Shown: piece by piece, positions 1 through 8,037 of the stretch
How the letters are laid out: every line of letters starts with the position of its first letter
Numbering within the stretch: position 1 is the first letter of the stretch
DNA from: Bacillus alkalisoli
Lineage (GTDB): Bacteria; Bacillota; Bacilli; Bacillales; Bacillaceae_I
DNA length: 64,000 bases
Reading direction: 5' to 3'
NCBI RefSeq assembly: GCF_002797415.1
Contig: NZ_KZ454944.1
Location: 3,601,567 to 3,665,566, forward strand
Notes under the pieces: model-generated
The model's database searches: none
What the model was told of the DNA's origin: nothing
Seen by the model: only the letters and a program-made list of their open reading frames with translations
Program-made: the position numbers and the translations under genes

Positions 1-331
1 GAGCATCAAAAATACTCGCTCCCCCTTGCTGTATGTTCACAACCCCAACTACTGCTTCTGACGTCAGTTCAACAGCGTCTGTGATGTTTGTTTGAATTTT
101 TTTATAGTCGACTTGGTCAGTCGGGATAACAGTTGATGTCTCTATGCTTTGTTGAGTCGTTTCTTGATTTGGCTTAATATAAGCCCCCCAATCTAGCAAG
201 ATAGGCAACATCGCAACAACAGCCAATGCACCAACCATTCCACCTAACACAGATGCAAAGAATACCTTTTTCATCGAGCCTTTTTTCTTATGCTCCGCTC
301 GATTCATCATATGATCATCGTAATACCCCAT
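1..331 (-). CDS. Trypsin-like serine protease (HtrA/S1C family), N-terminal part
   Basis: Only the first 110 residues lie in the window; the rest runs off the left edge. The translation begins MGYYDDHMMNRAEHKKKGSM. It has a basic cytoplasmic segment, one hydrophobic segment (about residues 24-45) and an extracytoplasmic stretch containing SEAVVGVVNIQ, which matches the start of the protease domain in Bacillus HtrA-like membrane proteases. The ATG at 331 has a GAGGTG ribosome site 6 bases upstream. It follows the two-component genes on the same strand with an 85 bp gap, so the kinase pair probably sits in the same transcription unit or controls it. The catalytic triad and any PDZ domain are outside the window, so the family call rests on topology and context. 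Confidence 0.75.
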   Translation of the reverse strand, partial: MGYYDDHMMNRAEHKKKGSMKKVFFASVLGGMVGALAVVAMLPILLDWGAYIKPNQETTQQSIETSTVIPTDQVDYKKIQTNITDAVELTSEAVVGVVNIQQGGASIFDA

Positions 332-416
332 ACTTTTCACCTCTTACAAAAATCTTATCTACTATTATTTAACCAAAACTAGTTAAAAGTAATCTTAAAG
401 ATAAATGAGATTTTCA

Positions 417-1844
417 TTAGAAATTATCTTTCGCTTCTTTTAGAATGATGGTAAACGTAGTCCAGCTTCCCTCTTCACTTGACGCAAAAATTTTGCCACT
501 ATAATTATTTACCATTCTTTTGGCAATGGAGAGCCCTAGGCCATGTCCACCTTTGTCGCGACTTCGCGCTTTATCTACACGGTAAAAACGATCAAAAATA
601 TGCTGGATTTCTTCCTTTGGTATACCAATTCCATAATCTTTTACCTCAATAGCAACTTCACCACTATCTTTTAAGTGCTGGATGGCTACGTCCATTTTTT
701 TACTTTCTCCAGAATATTTTATTGCATTATCTAAAAGAATAATTAAGAGTTGCTCCATATGTCTCTCTGCCATTTTCACTTGGACATTTTCTATGTTTGC
801 TTCATTGGCGAAAGTAAACTCAAACTCTGGATGAACGACGCGCATTTTTTGAATAATATTTTCAATGACAGGAGTCGGGTGAATTTGTTCTTCTGCAATT
901 TCAAATCTGTCTGACTCTAGTCTTGTTAACTCTAACAGTTCGAGCACTAGCTTTTTTAGCCGCTCCACTTCTTGTTGAGAAGCTTCTAGTGATTCTTCAA
1001 GGACGGCTGGATCATTTTTTCCCCACCTGTTTAATAGTTTTAGGTGCCCTTCTAAGATGGAAATTGGCGTCCGCAGTTCGTGCGAAGCATCTTCTACAAA
1101 TTGTTTTTGTTTCTGGAATGAACTTTCCACATCATCCATCATTCCGTTGAACATGCTCGTTAGTTCTGAAATTTCATCCCGATTGTTAATATTATGCGCC
1201 ACACGTTCTTTCAAACCTCTACTCTTTATTCTTCTAATTGTTTCCGTTAAAGCTGCGATTGGCCTTAACAGTTGCTTGGCAATTAACATTCCACCAATAC
1301 CGCTTAGGAGAATTGCCCCCGCTCCCGCTGACACATTGACGAGAAAAATAAGTCCTCTTAAACGTTCGTAATTTTTCAAATCCCGAACGATTTCGATGTA
1401 ACCGATAAAAGATGGCGTAATAAAAGGTGTCCGGTGAACTAAGTAATGCTTTCCATTCATTTGAAAGTGTTCCAGGTCTTTATTATAAATAGGTGTAACA
1501 ATTAATTCCCTGGCCACTCCCGGTGCTGCAACCGCAACAACTAGATTGCCATCTTTATCAAAGATTCGAATTAATTCATTCATTTCGCTAGCACGTTCTA
1601 GAAACCGGCTGCTATTAATAATTTCTGTCCTGTCTATGCGGTATGGCTTGTCTGAAAAGTAGGCGTGAATTTCTTTCATTTTTTCTTGAATATTTCGCTC
1701 TTCTTGATCTAACATCCAAGTACGCAACACGTAGTATTGAAGAGAGTTGTATGTGACAAAAAGAACAAACAAAACAATGGATGACCAAATGGCTAACTTC
1801 CATCGAATCGGAAGGTGACCGTATAGCTTGGCAATTTTCATCAT
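417..1844 (-). CDS. Sensor histidine kinase, ArlS-like
   Basis: A 475-residue membrane histidine kinase. TM1 is about residues 18-39, the extracytoplasmic sensor region about 40-163 and TM2 about 165-189, followed by HAMP. The H-box VEDASHELRTP holds the phospho-accepting His255, and the ATPase part has DNAIKYSG (N box), DYGIGIP (G1) and GGHGLGLS (G2). The region around QFVEDASHELRTP and RWGKNDPAVLEESL closely resembles staphylococcal ArlS; YkoH and YclK of B. subtilis are related. The start ATG overlaps the regulator stop codon (ATGA, 4 nt), so the two are translationally coupled. The downstream HtrA-like protease suggests an envelope-stress or secretion signal, which is inference. Confidence 0.88.
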   Translation of the reverse strand: MMKIAKLYGHLPIRWKLAIWSSIVLFVLFVTYNSLQYYVLRTWMLDQEERNIQEKMKEIHAYFSDKPYRIDRTEIINSSRFLERASEMNELIRIFDKDGNLVVAVAAPGVARELIVTPIYNKDLEHFQMNGKHYLVHRTPFITPSFIGYIEIVRDLKNYERLRGLIFLVNVSAGAGAILLSGIGGMLIAKQLLRPIAALTETIRRIKSRGLKERVAHNINNRDEISELTSMFNGMMDDVESSFQKQKQFVEDASHELRTPISILEGHLKLLNRWGKNDPAVLEESLEASQQEVERLKKLVLELLELTRLESDRFEIAEEQIHPTPVIENIIQKMRVVHPEFEFTFANEANIENVQVKMAERHMEQLLIILLDNAIKYSGESKKMDVAIQHLKDSGEVAIEVKDYGIGIPKEEIQHIFDRFYRVDKARSRDKGGHGLGLSIAKRMVNNYSGKIFASSEEGSWTTFTIILKEAKDNF

Positions 1845-2527
1845 TGTCTCATCACGTAACCAGTTCCACGAACCGTCTGAATGTAGCTATCTTGTTTGGG
1901 CTTGTCTATTTTGTTACGAAGATAACGAACGTACACATCTACAACATTTGTTTCTGCGTATGTGCCAAGCCCCCATATTTTATCTAGCAGTAATTCCCTC
2001 GTTAGTACACGGTTTACATTTGTCATGAACATATATAGCAAGTCGAATTCTCTCTTCGTTAATTCGATAAGCTCGCCTGCCCTGTGAACGGTGCGCGCTT
2101 CTTCGTCTAGAACAATATCTTTGTAAGTGGTGATACTATGTTCTTCTTTTTGGCTTGTTTCTTTTGGTAACGAGCGTCGGATGAGCGCACGGATTCTTGC
2201 CAGCAATTCTTCTATTGAAAAAGGCTTGGATAAGTAATCATCCGCCCCGCTATCTAATCCCGAAACTTTGTCCATGACACTATCTCTAGCCGTTAACATG
2301 ATAATCGGCGTTGCTTTAGCAGCTCTTACACGTCGGCATACTTCCATGCCGCTTAATCCTGGAAGCATTAAGTCTAGGAGGATAACGTCCCAATCTTCGT
2401 TGAGGGCTTTGTCTAATCCCTCTCGCCCGTCATAGCATGGGGTTACTTCAAATCCTTCATATTGAAGCTCGAGTTCAATGAACCGAGCTAAGTTTTTTTC
2501 GTCTTCTATGATTAATACTTTTCCCAT
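1841..2527 (-). CDS. OmpR-family response regulator, ArlR-like
   Basis: A 228-residue regulator with a receiver domain (acidic pocket ED at 8-10, phospho-acceptor Asp52 in LLDLMLPG, Lys in SKPFSIEELLARI) and a C-terminal winged-helix Trans_reg_C domain ending VRGTGYVMRQ. A GGAGGTGA ribosome site precedes the ATG. It is the first gene of the pair with the kinase, overlapping by 4 nt. The cognate operator is not identifiable from one copy; the protease gene downstream is the obvious candidate target. About 180 bp of AT-rich sequence upstream probably holds the promoter; beyond that lies the TGTTTCAAT array. Confidence 0.9.
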   Translation of the reverse strand: MGKVLIIEDEKNLARFIELELQYEGFEVTPCYDGREGLDKALNEDWDVILLDLMLPGLSGMEVCRRVRAAKATPIIMLTARDSVMDKVSGLDSGADDYLSKPFSIEELLARIRALIRRSLPKETSQKEEHSITTYKDIVLDEEARTVHRAGELIELTKREFDLLYMFMTNVNRVLTRELLLDKIWGLGTYAETNVVDVYVRYLRNKIDKPKQDSYIQTVRGTGYVMRQ

Positions 2528-2719
2528 ATGGTGTGGTCACCTCCAGGTTAGAACGTAATTGTGTGTTTTGTTTGTATTAGTAGTGTTGACACCGTTGTTG
2601 GTTCTTAACAAAATGGTGGATATTTTAATATTACAAGAAAATGGGGGGGATTTGCATGAAAATTGGATGAGAAATTGGGGTTAATTAAATTTTAGTTGGT
2701 AATAGATATTGCTTCTACA

Positions 2720-2995
2720 ATTTGTGTTTCAATTTCTTCCTCTTGTGTTTCAATCTTCTAATCTTCTGTTTCAATTCAACTCGTTTTTGTTTCAATCCCA
2801 ATCTAAGGCGAAGCTTGTGTTTCAATTTCATTCCTTTGTGTTTCAATCTTCTAATCTTCTGTTTCAATTCATTTTGTTTGTGTTTCAATCCCTGTTTAAG
2901 GAGTAACTTGTGTTTCAATTTCTTCGTTTTTGTTTCAATCTTCTAATCTTCTGTTTCAATTCAACTCGTTTTTGTTTCAATCCCTATTTCTGGAA
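2720..2995 (+). repeat. 21-bp phased TGTTTCAAT array with 93-bp higher-order repeat
   Basis: GTTTCAAT occurs 12 times, beginning at 2726, 2747, 2768, 2789, 2819, 2840, 2861, 2882, 2912, 2932, 2953 and 2974. Spacing is 21 bp except for 30 bp steps closing each group of four, and one 20 bp step. Each group of four units (21+21+21+30) makes a 93 bp higher-order repeat, present about three times. Inter-motif sequence is pyrimidine-rich and shared between groups (for example CTTCTAATC in each second unit). The array lies between the zinc-ribbon gene end and the response-regulator promoter. Units are too short and too internally variable for CRISPR. Long open frames here simply reflect a period divisible by three. 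Confidence 0.92.
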
Positions 2996-3086
2996 AAACC
3001 TCAAACCTATGTGGCTTTAATATAATATAAAAACTAAAAAAGCCATCACCACAAAAAGGTAATGACCACTGTTCAAAACTAAACTA

Positions 3087-3293
3087 TTATCCTCCAAAAA
3101 AGAAATCAATTACATTGGATGCAGAGGAAGTTTGTTTATTATACAACTCGCTATATCCGCATTTTGTGCAATACACTACTAAAAATTTGTTATGTTGAAT
3201 ATCGAACATCTTTGATAGCCCAGTCCCAGTTGTAGCAATCTCTTTCGTTTTAGCCTCTGTATGCCCACATTTAATACAGCCTCTTTTAGCCAT
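3087..3293 (-). CDS. Small zinc-ribbon protein
   Basis: A 68-residue protein starting MAKRGCIKCGHTEAKTKEI, with two CxxC pairs (CIKCG near residue 6 and CTKCGYSE near residue 42) that would bind one zinc ion, and a hydrophobic FFFGG tail. Homologous small zinc-ribbon proteins of this length and layout are common in Bacillus; their role is not established, although nucleic-acid binding is often suggested. A longer GTG start 15 bases upstream is possible, but this ATG has a G-rich ribosome site immediately before it and fits the family length. It is probably monocistronic. Confidence 0.72.
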   Translation of the reverse strand: MAKRGCIKCGHTEAKTKEIATTGTGLSKMFDIQHNKFLVVYCTKCGYSELYNKQTSSASNVIDFFFGG

Positions 3294-3403
3294 CCCCCAT
3301 ACCCCCACTTAAAAATCCTTCATAAATTAATACGAGATTTATATTTTAAAGTTTCTTCACTTCCCACAACATAGAAAAAATATGTTTCGACAAAAACCGG
3401 TAA

Positions 3404-3414
3404 GTGCCTGGCAC
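3404..3414. repeat. Short GTGCC-T-GGCAC palindrome
   Basis: An 11 bp palindrome in a stretch without genes. The same word recurs at 17773-17783, with a variant at 17720-17730. It looks like a small dispersed intergenic palindrome family rather than an operator, because the neighbouring genes are unrelated. Confidence 0.5.
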
Positions 3415-3543
3415 CTGGTAATAATTCAAAAAGTTGACAATAAAATATAGTATTAAGCAGAAAAGGGCGTGTATAGCTATGATTTTTTGGCATTGGGTGA
3501 ATTTCATCATACCTATCTCAGCGTAATTTTAATTGGATAAACC

Positions 3544-3681
3544 AATTTCATAATTACTGTTCGTTTAGTGAAAAACGAATATTCCGTTTATTATAATTAA
3601 ACGTTCGATATAAAACGAAAATTATATTATAGGTTTAATATTCGTTTTTCGCTTAGTAATTGTACATTATGAAACTCACTC
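3544..3681 (-). repeat. MITE-like AT-rich palindromic element, copy A
   Basis: About 140 bp whose reverse complement matches 15047-15190 nearly base for base, apart from small internal indels. The ends are imperfect inverted repeats: TTTCATAAT at both termini and GAAAAACGAATATT internally on both arms, so the element can fold into a long hairpin. It encodes nothing. It fills most of the 490 bp gap between the zinc-ribbon and DUF1992 genes; apart from the small palindrome at 3404 I see nothing else there. Confidence 0.85.
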
Positions 3682-3783
3682 GGATATGTATTAAACCGAC
3701 TCGCAGCCCTACAATATTTAAAACAAGAAGAAGAAAAATGAAAAGAAGGATTACAGAAACTAACTCTGTAACCCTTCTTCCAA

Positions 3784-4155
3784 TTACTTCAAAAACTTAT
3801 CATGTATTTTATTTTGATAATTTTTAAAAACGGCCGAATTTGTTTCTTGCTTCTTTTTCTCCATCAACTGGTTAAAACGAATCAATTTTTCGTTTAACCT
3901 CACTCTTAATCGATCTTCTTCTAGTGAGTCATGTGCTTTATCAATTAAATCTTCTATATATTGAATTTCACTTCGTACTTGCTCTTCTTCTGCCATGCCA
4001 GCATTTTTCATTATTTTATATGCCATTCTAAGTTCGGGTGGAACATTGGATAAGTCTTCTAGCTCTAACTTTTTACCATAACCAGGTAATTGTTCGAATT
4101 CGCCATCTTCATATGCTTTACGAATTTTATCATCGGTTATTCTCGAAAAGTCCAT
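3784..4155 (-). CDS. DUF1992 (DnaJ-homologue subfamily C28-like) protein
   Basis: A 123-residue soluble protein starting MDFSRITDDKIRKAYEDGEF. It carries the DUF1992 signature EQLPGYGKKLELEDLSNVPP followed by a conserved helical segment (RMAYKIMKNAGM) and a charged, probably coiled-coil C-terminal half. DUF1992 is also found in eukaryotic DNAJC28, but no J domain is present here. The role is unknown. The start at 4155 is chosen for the GGAAGGGGTG ribosome site 5 bases upstream; a longer frame to 4203 lacks one. It stands alone on the minus strand, divergent from the permease. Confidence 0.75.
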   Translation of the reverse strand: MDFSRITDDKIRKAYEDGEFEQLPGYGKKLELEDLSNVPPELRMAYKIMKNAGMAEEEQVRSEIQYIEDLIDKAHDSLEEDRLRVRLNEKLIRFNQLMEKKKQETNSAVFKNYQNKIHDKFLK

Positions 4156-4260
4156 ACTTACACCCCTTCCAAACAATCTATATTCCCAGTATATCCTATT
4201 CACACTTTAACAATTGTGAATATTTCTAAAACTTTTTCTCCTATTGTACAAATTTTACTA

Positions 4261-4289
4261 TTGTCGTCAGACATCTTACCTATTATAAT
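4261..4289 (+). promoter_or_regulatory. Sigma-A type promoter of the purine permease
   Basis: TTGTCG at 4261-4266 and TATAAT at 4284-4289 are separated by exactly 17 bp. The permease start lies about 60 bp downstream. No purine riboswitch fold fits between them. Confidence 0.7.
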
Positions 4290-4349
4290 AGAGTCTTGTG
4301 GGTCCTGTGCGGCCGGGTGGGAGAGGGAAACTGAATAAGGATGTTTTAC

Positions 4350-5645
4350 ATGCTTCAATGGTCGAAAGGTTATTTTGATTTACCAGGTCATGAAACAACT
4401 CTGAAAAGAGAAATGACAGCTGGTCTAATTTCTTTCTTTACCATTGTGTACATTATTGCTGTTAATGCAACGATTCTTGCAGAAGCAGGTATTCCAATGG
4501 AAGCAGCGATTATCGGAACGATCGTTACTTGTGTGATTGGTTGTTTGCTCATGGGTTTTTGGGCGAATGCACCAATTATTCTCGTACCAGGTATGGGGAT
4601 TAATGCGATGTTCACGTATACACTTGTTCATTCCATGGGTCTGTCTTGGCAAGAAGCATTGGGCGTTGTCGTAGTATCTGGGGTTATTGTAACGATTGTT
4701 TCCTTCACACGACTTTCTCAGATGCTGCTAGAAGCAATACCTACCTCGTTAAAACACGGAATTACGGTTGGATTAGGGTTATTTTTAACATTAATCGGTC
4801 TTGAAAAAGGCGGCTTAATCATGAAAGGCGACAATTCCCTTCTCATGTTAGGCGATGTTACTAGCCCGATGGTGATAACGACAATCCTATCGATTATCAT
4901 TGCTGTGTTTTTGTTTATGCGAAATGTGCCAGCTAATTTTTTAATTAGTATAGTGGCTAGTACGGTGATCGCAAGCTTGTTAGGTGTCGTAAGTTTTCAA
5001 GAAATGGGCGGCGGCGCTCTACCACTTGAAAGCTATGTTTCCTTATTTGGTGCCGTTTCATTTGCAAAGATTGGAGAGCTAGCTTTTCTAGTAGCAGTCT
5101 TTTCTTTAACGATGGTGTTGTTATTCGAGAACATCGGATTAATAAACGGTCACTTAAATATGACGAAACGTCCAGAAAAGTTTAAACGTTCTTTCCAAGC
5201 TAACGGTATTTCTATTTTAACGAGTGGAATTACGGGAAGTAGTCCAACTGTTTCGACAGTGGAAAGTGCTGCGGGTATTGCAGCCGGAGGAAGAACGGGT
5301 ATAACAGCAATTGTCACAGGAAGTTTATTTGTACTTTCTATTTTCGCGATTCCTTTTATAAAAATTATTCCAGGAAGCGCCATTGCACCTATTCTTATTA
5401 TTATTGGTGTATTAATGCTACAAAGTGTGAAACAAATAGATTTTCAAGATCTTTCCGAAGGGTTTCCAGCGTTTTTAATTATCGTGATGATACCTTTTTC
5501 TTATAGCATAGCAGATGGAATTGCATTCGGATTTATTGCGTATCCATTAGTGAAGCTTGCTTTAGGAAAAGCGAAAGAAGTATCGGCGCCACTTTATGTG
5601 ATTGCGGGTCTCTTCTTCTTAACTTTTTTAACAAATGTACATTAA
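4350..5645 (+). CDS. NCS2-family purine permease (AzgA/PbuO-like)
   Basis: A 431-residue polytopic transporter. The N-terminal TLKREMTAGLISFFTIVYI, the substrate-site region PGMGINAMFTYT, and FENIGLINGHLN with the following GSSPTVSTVESAAGIAAGGRTG are hallmarks of the AzgA branch of NCS2, which imports hypoxanthine, guanine or adenine with protons. B. subtilis PbuG and PbuO belong to this branch; which base is carried cannot be read from the sequence. I start it at the second ATG (4350) because AAGGAT lies 7 bases before it, whereas the ATG at 4341 overlaps that site. It is monocistronic, with a good sigma-A promoter upstream and a hairpin terminator downstream. Confidence 0.9.
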   Translation: MLQWSKGYFDLPGHETTLKREMTAGLISFFTIVYIIAVNATILAEAGIPMEAAIIGTIVTCVIGCLLMGFWANAPIILVPGMGINAMFTYTLVHSMGLSWQEALGVVVVSGVIVTIVSFTRLSQMLLEAIPTSLKHGITVGLGLFLTLIGLEKGGLIMKGDNSLLMLGDVTSPMVITTILSIIIAVFLFMRNVPANFLISIVASTVIASLLGVVSFQEMGGGALPLESYVSLFGAVSFAKIGELAFLVAVFSLTMVLLFENIGLINGHLNMTKRPEKFKRSFQANGISILTSGITGSSPTVSTVESAAGIAAGGRTGITAIVTGSLFVLSIFAIPFIKIIPGSAIAPILIIIGVLMLQSVKQIDFQDLSEGFPAFLIIVMIPFSYSIADGIAFGFIAYPLVKLALGKAKEVSAPLYVIAGLFFLTFLTNVH

Positions 5646-5794
5646 GATTTTTGATGGAACCTTGATTAAGCTTGAACTGTTGAGTGCGGAAACACTCTGA
5701 CGTTCCTAAAATAGGCTTTCTCAACACTCAAGGTTTTGTGAAGAATTCTTATTACTATATTCAATCCCCCTAAGATTAAAATATAGTATAGATA

Positions 5795-5832
5795 GGCGTT
5801 TAGCTGCTTTGATTAGTAGCTAAACGCCTTTT
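5795..5832. terminator. Bidirectional terminator between permease and Nudix gene
   Basis: GGCGTTTAGCT (5795-5805) pairs perfectly with AGCTAAACGCC (5818-5828) and is followed by TTTTG on the + strand. It lies between two convergent genes. Confidence 0.85.
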
Positions 5833-5844
5833 GTCTTTTACTCA

Positions 5845-6291
5845 TCATCTTATGAACGCGGCATCCTCGTTTGCGAATGCGTCAACTAACCAGCGTGGGG
5901 GTAATGGCATTAAATCTGTTGGTAGCTCATGCGGCCCGAAAAACTGTACATGAGATACTTCTTTTTGGGAAGGGCGTGCATGTCCATCCACAACTTCTCC
6001 TAAAAAATAAGTGGTGACAAATTGAACAAATTCACCGTTCGGATATTCGAATGTTTGAGAATATGGATCCGAATAGACACCGATTATTTTTTTCAGCTCC
6101 ACTTTTAGACCTGTTTCGTTTCTAACACCTTTTATGGCAGCTTCTTCAATTGTTTCACCAGGTAAAGGATAGCCAGTTGGCAATCCCCATAATCCAAACT
6201 CTTTCCTTTTTCGAAAAAGAATCCTTTTTTGCTCATCAAAAATGATTACGGCAGTTGCTGGGTACATTGTTACGTCTTTCTTTTCCTGCAT
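5845..6291 (-). CDS. Nudix-fold protein with degenerate Nudix box
   Basis: A 148-residue protein with a Nudix fold (AVIIFDEQKRILFRKRKEFG, then GLPTGYPLPGETIEEAA). The Nudix box runs from Gly40 to Leu62. The motif GX5EX7REUXEEXGU is only partly kept: the usual Arg-Glu pair is Lys54-Gly55 and the first Glu of the EE pair is Asn58, while Glu46, Glu59 and Gly61 remain. Two usual metal ligands are therefore missing, and diphosphohydrolase activity cannot be assumed. It may be a sensor or adaptor, or belong to a divergent subgroup. The ATG has GAGG about 10 bases upstream; an internal ATG (MYPATAV, residue 9) is an alternative start. Confidence 0.82.
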   Translation of the reverse strand: MQEKKDVTMYPATAVIIFDEQKRILFRKRKEFGLWGLPTGYPLPGETIEEAAIKGVRNETGLKVELKKIIGVYSDPYSQTFEYPNGEFVQFVTTYFLGEVVDGHARPSQKEVSHVQFFGPHELPTDLMPLPPRWLVDAFANEDAAFIR

Positions 6292-6481
6292 ATCATTAAA
6301 CCTCGCATCAATTTTTGTATAAGTCTACATTGGACAGCTTTGAGTTTCAAAGGTTTTAGTGGACTTGGGAATGAAAACAGTTCTTTTGAATGGTTTATTA
6401 GTGCCGTCAGGTGAATATGAACTAAGAGTAGCCTCATTCTTTTATACCCCTAGTTTACTTTTCTTGGGTTTGCAGTGGTGT

Positions 6482-6600
6482 TCGCCCGGATTTCGGACGA
6501 TTTTGTCCGGAAGTCGGCTCAATTTGTCCGCATCTTGCTCCTTTTTGTCCGGAAATACCTCATTTTCGACCGCATCTTACGTTTTCTTGTCCGCATCCTA
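6482..6600 (+). repeat. 21-bp phased TGTCCG array
   Basis: TGTCCG or a close variant begins at 6504, 6525, 6546, 6566 (TCGACCG variant) and 6588, with a degenerate unit at about 6482. Spacing is 21, 21, 20 and 22 bp. The usual unit is pyrimidine-rich, TTTTGTCCGCATCTTGCTCC. It occupies part of the 525 bp gap between the Nudix gene and the next gene; from 6292 to about 6480 I see no feature. Confidence 0.8.
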
Positions 6601-6650
6601 TCGAAATACACATACAGGTATATGCACAATTGCAGTCATAATACTATTTT

Positions 6651-6785
6651 TGTGCTTCTGGCCCTATATTTTGTGCGCCAAGCCCTTAAACCTCGTTAGC
6701 CTACAGTCAAAATCTGTGCGCCTGGCCCCAAATTCCGTGCACCTAAGCCAGTTTTTCGTGCGCTTAGCTCTAATATACCCTCGCA
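6651..6785 (+). repeat. 21-bp phased GTGCGC array
   Basis: Units with the core (T/C)GTGCGCCTAGCC begin at 6651, 6672, 6693 (degenerate), 6715, 6736, 6757 and about 6778, so spacing is 21, 21, 22, 21, 21, 21. The sequence is unrelated to the TGTCCG array immediately upstream but keeps the same pitch. It ends about 30 bp before the stop codon of the adjacent minus-strand gene. Confidence 0.8.
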
Positions 6786-6816
6786 CAATCTTCCCCACAA
6801 AAAAACCAGCCCCACA

Positions 6817-7140
6817 TCACCTCGAGCTGGTTACACCGTTCATATCTTTTATCTGCATTTTCGTTTTTTGTGTACCAAGTTCGTAAATCATTGTATAGAC
6901 TTCATCCATTATACATTGTTGCTCCGAGCGCGTTTCTCTGGCATCTTTTTCCCCAAGTGGCTTAATTAAGATCGGAACCGGATCATACTCTGTTTTGTCT
7001 AACTGCTTGTACAACTCTTCAAACTTCAAAACATCTTCCACCGTAGCTAATATTTCATAATATTTCACTTTCCGATCAAACGGCTCGCGGTGCACTTCCC
7101 CTGTTTCCATTGTTACATAATAGATTCTTCTCTCGTCCAT
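6817..7140 (-). CDS. Hypothetical protein, 107 residues
   Basis: I do not recognise this protein. It starts MDERRIYYVTMETGEVHREP and is hydrophilic and charged, with no signal peptide, membrane segment or metal motif. The first 50 residues look like a small alpha/beta fold and the last 40 are helical (CIMDEVYTMIYELGTQKTKM). A GGGAGAGGTTGC ribosome site precedes the ATG. The next gene upstream on the strand encodes a 36-residue peptide; the gap is only 24 bp, so they may be co-transcribed. The downstream region holds the GTGCGC and TGTCCG arrays. Confidence 0.65.
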   Translation of the reverse strand: MDERRIYYVTMETGEVHREPFDRKVKYYEILATVEDVLKFEELYKQLDKTEYDPVPILIKPLGEKDARETRSEQQCIMDEVYTMIYELGTQKTKMQIKDMNGVTSSR

Positions 7141-7164
7141 GCAACCTCTCCCTTACAAGCAAAA

Positions 7165-7275
7165 TTATTGTTTTGTACTAGGTGTGCCTTGTTTTTTATT
7201 TTGATAATATTTGTATCCTTCTTTTATAAGTATCGGCAAAACTGCAATGAAAACTCTTCTAACTAATCTTCCCAT
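7165..7275 (-). CDS. Small basic peptide, 36 residues
   Basis: A short frame translating MGRLVRRVFIAVLPILIKEG and ending KKQGTPSTKQ. It has a perfect AGGAGG ribosome site 9 bases before the ATG, which is the main reason to call it. The composition is a basic N-terminus, a short hydrophobic helix (VFIAVLPILI) and a basic polar tail, as in small membrane-associated peptides. It ends 24 bp before the next gene on the same strand, so the pair is probably an operon. No function can be assigned. Confidence 0.65.
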   Translation of the reverse strand: MGRLVRRVFIAVLPILIKEGYKYYQNKKQGTPSTKQ

Positions 7276-7494
7276 TCAACATCGCCTCCTATATTCATAA
7301 ATACCCGCATTACATGCAGTTTAAACAACCTACCACCCTTAGTTTTTTACACCGCCTCCTAACTATACCTAGTAACTATTCACAACATGAGCACATTAAA
7401 AGTTTTCAAAAGTTACAAAATTTATACAATACATATACAGGTTGTTATACATAATCTGTACAAAAAATATACATTGCATAAGTAGAGAAAAAAA

Positions 7495-8014
7495 ATGAAG
7501 AAATTACGTTTGTTGATCGCAGTAGTCAAGTGTTATCGCATTTTCGGTTTTAGGAAGTTTTGCAGGTGTAAACTCTGATGCCTCTGTTCGTATCGTTCAC
7601 GCATCACCTGACGCTCCAGCAGTAGATGTTTACGTAAACGGTGACTTAGTAGTAGAAAACGCACCATTTAAAGCAGCAACAGATTACCTACAAGTTCCAG
7701 CTGGTACACACACGGTTGAAATTTTTGTAGCAGGCACACAAGAAAATCCAGTTATTACAGCTGAGTTAACAGTGGAAGCAGGTGTATCATACACTGTTGC
7801 AGCCATAGTACAAGGGGAAAACGACACAACACTTACCTTCATCGTAAAAAAGGTAGAGTCATACCCTTACGACGCTGCACCGTTACGTAGTATATTTGGC
7901 CCTTCGACAAACAGGCAACTGAATTTAATAACGTGTTCAGGAACATATAACCGCAGTACACAAAACCATACAGAGCGGTTAGTCGTTTATACAGAATTAA
8001 AGGGTGACCATTGA
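7495..8014 (+). pseudogene. DUF4397 protein fused to a class F-like sortase C-terminus, frameshifted
   Basis: The first frame gives MKKLRLLIAVV, a signal peptide start, then is shifted near 7530; the continuing frame reads VIAFSVLGSFAGVNSDASVRIVHASPDAPAVDVYVNGD and on through a DUF4397 domain. After TLTFIVKKVESYPYDAAP the sequence changes to the C-terminal part of a class F-type sortase, with the Cys motif LNLITCSG and the ending ERLVVYTEL. The sortase catalytic His and the N-terminal two thirds are absent. The simplest reading is a deletion that joined a DUF4397 gene to a neighbouring sortase gene, plus a frameshift in the signal peptide. The junction itself is in frame from 7772. Confidence 0.8.
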
Positions 8015-8028
8015 GGATCACCCTTTTT
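8002..8028 (+). terminator. Terminator after the sortase remnant
   Basis: GGGTGA (8002-8007) pairs with TCACCC (8018-8023), followed by TTTTTG. The stem overlaps the stop codon. Confidence 0.75.
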
Positions 8029-8037
8029 GTTATACCG

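Noticed and set aside
2709-2946. Open frames across the 2.7 kb array
   Set aside because: Same cause as at 25 kb; frames also break at the 20 bp step near 2912-2932.
4290-4340. Purine riboswitch before the NCS2 permease
   Set aside because: The leader is too short and lacks the conserved loop-loop and junction words.
6359-6886. 175-residue + strand frame
   Set aside because: It runs through two non-coding repeat arrays and into the antisense of a better-supported gene; no ribosome site.
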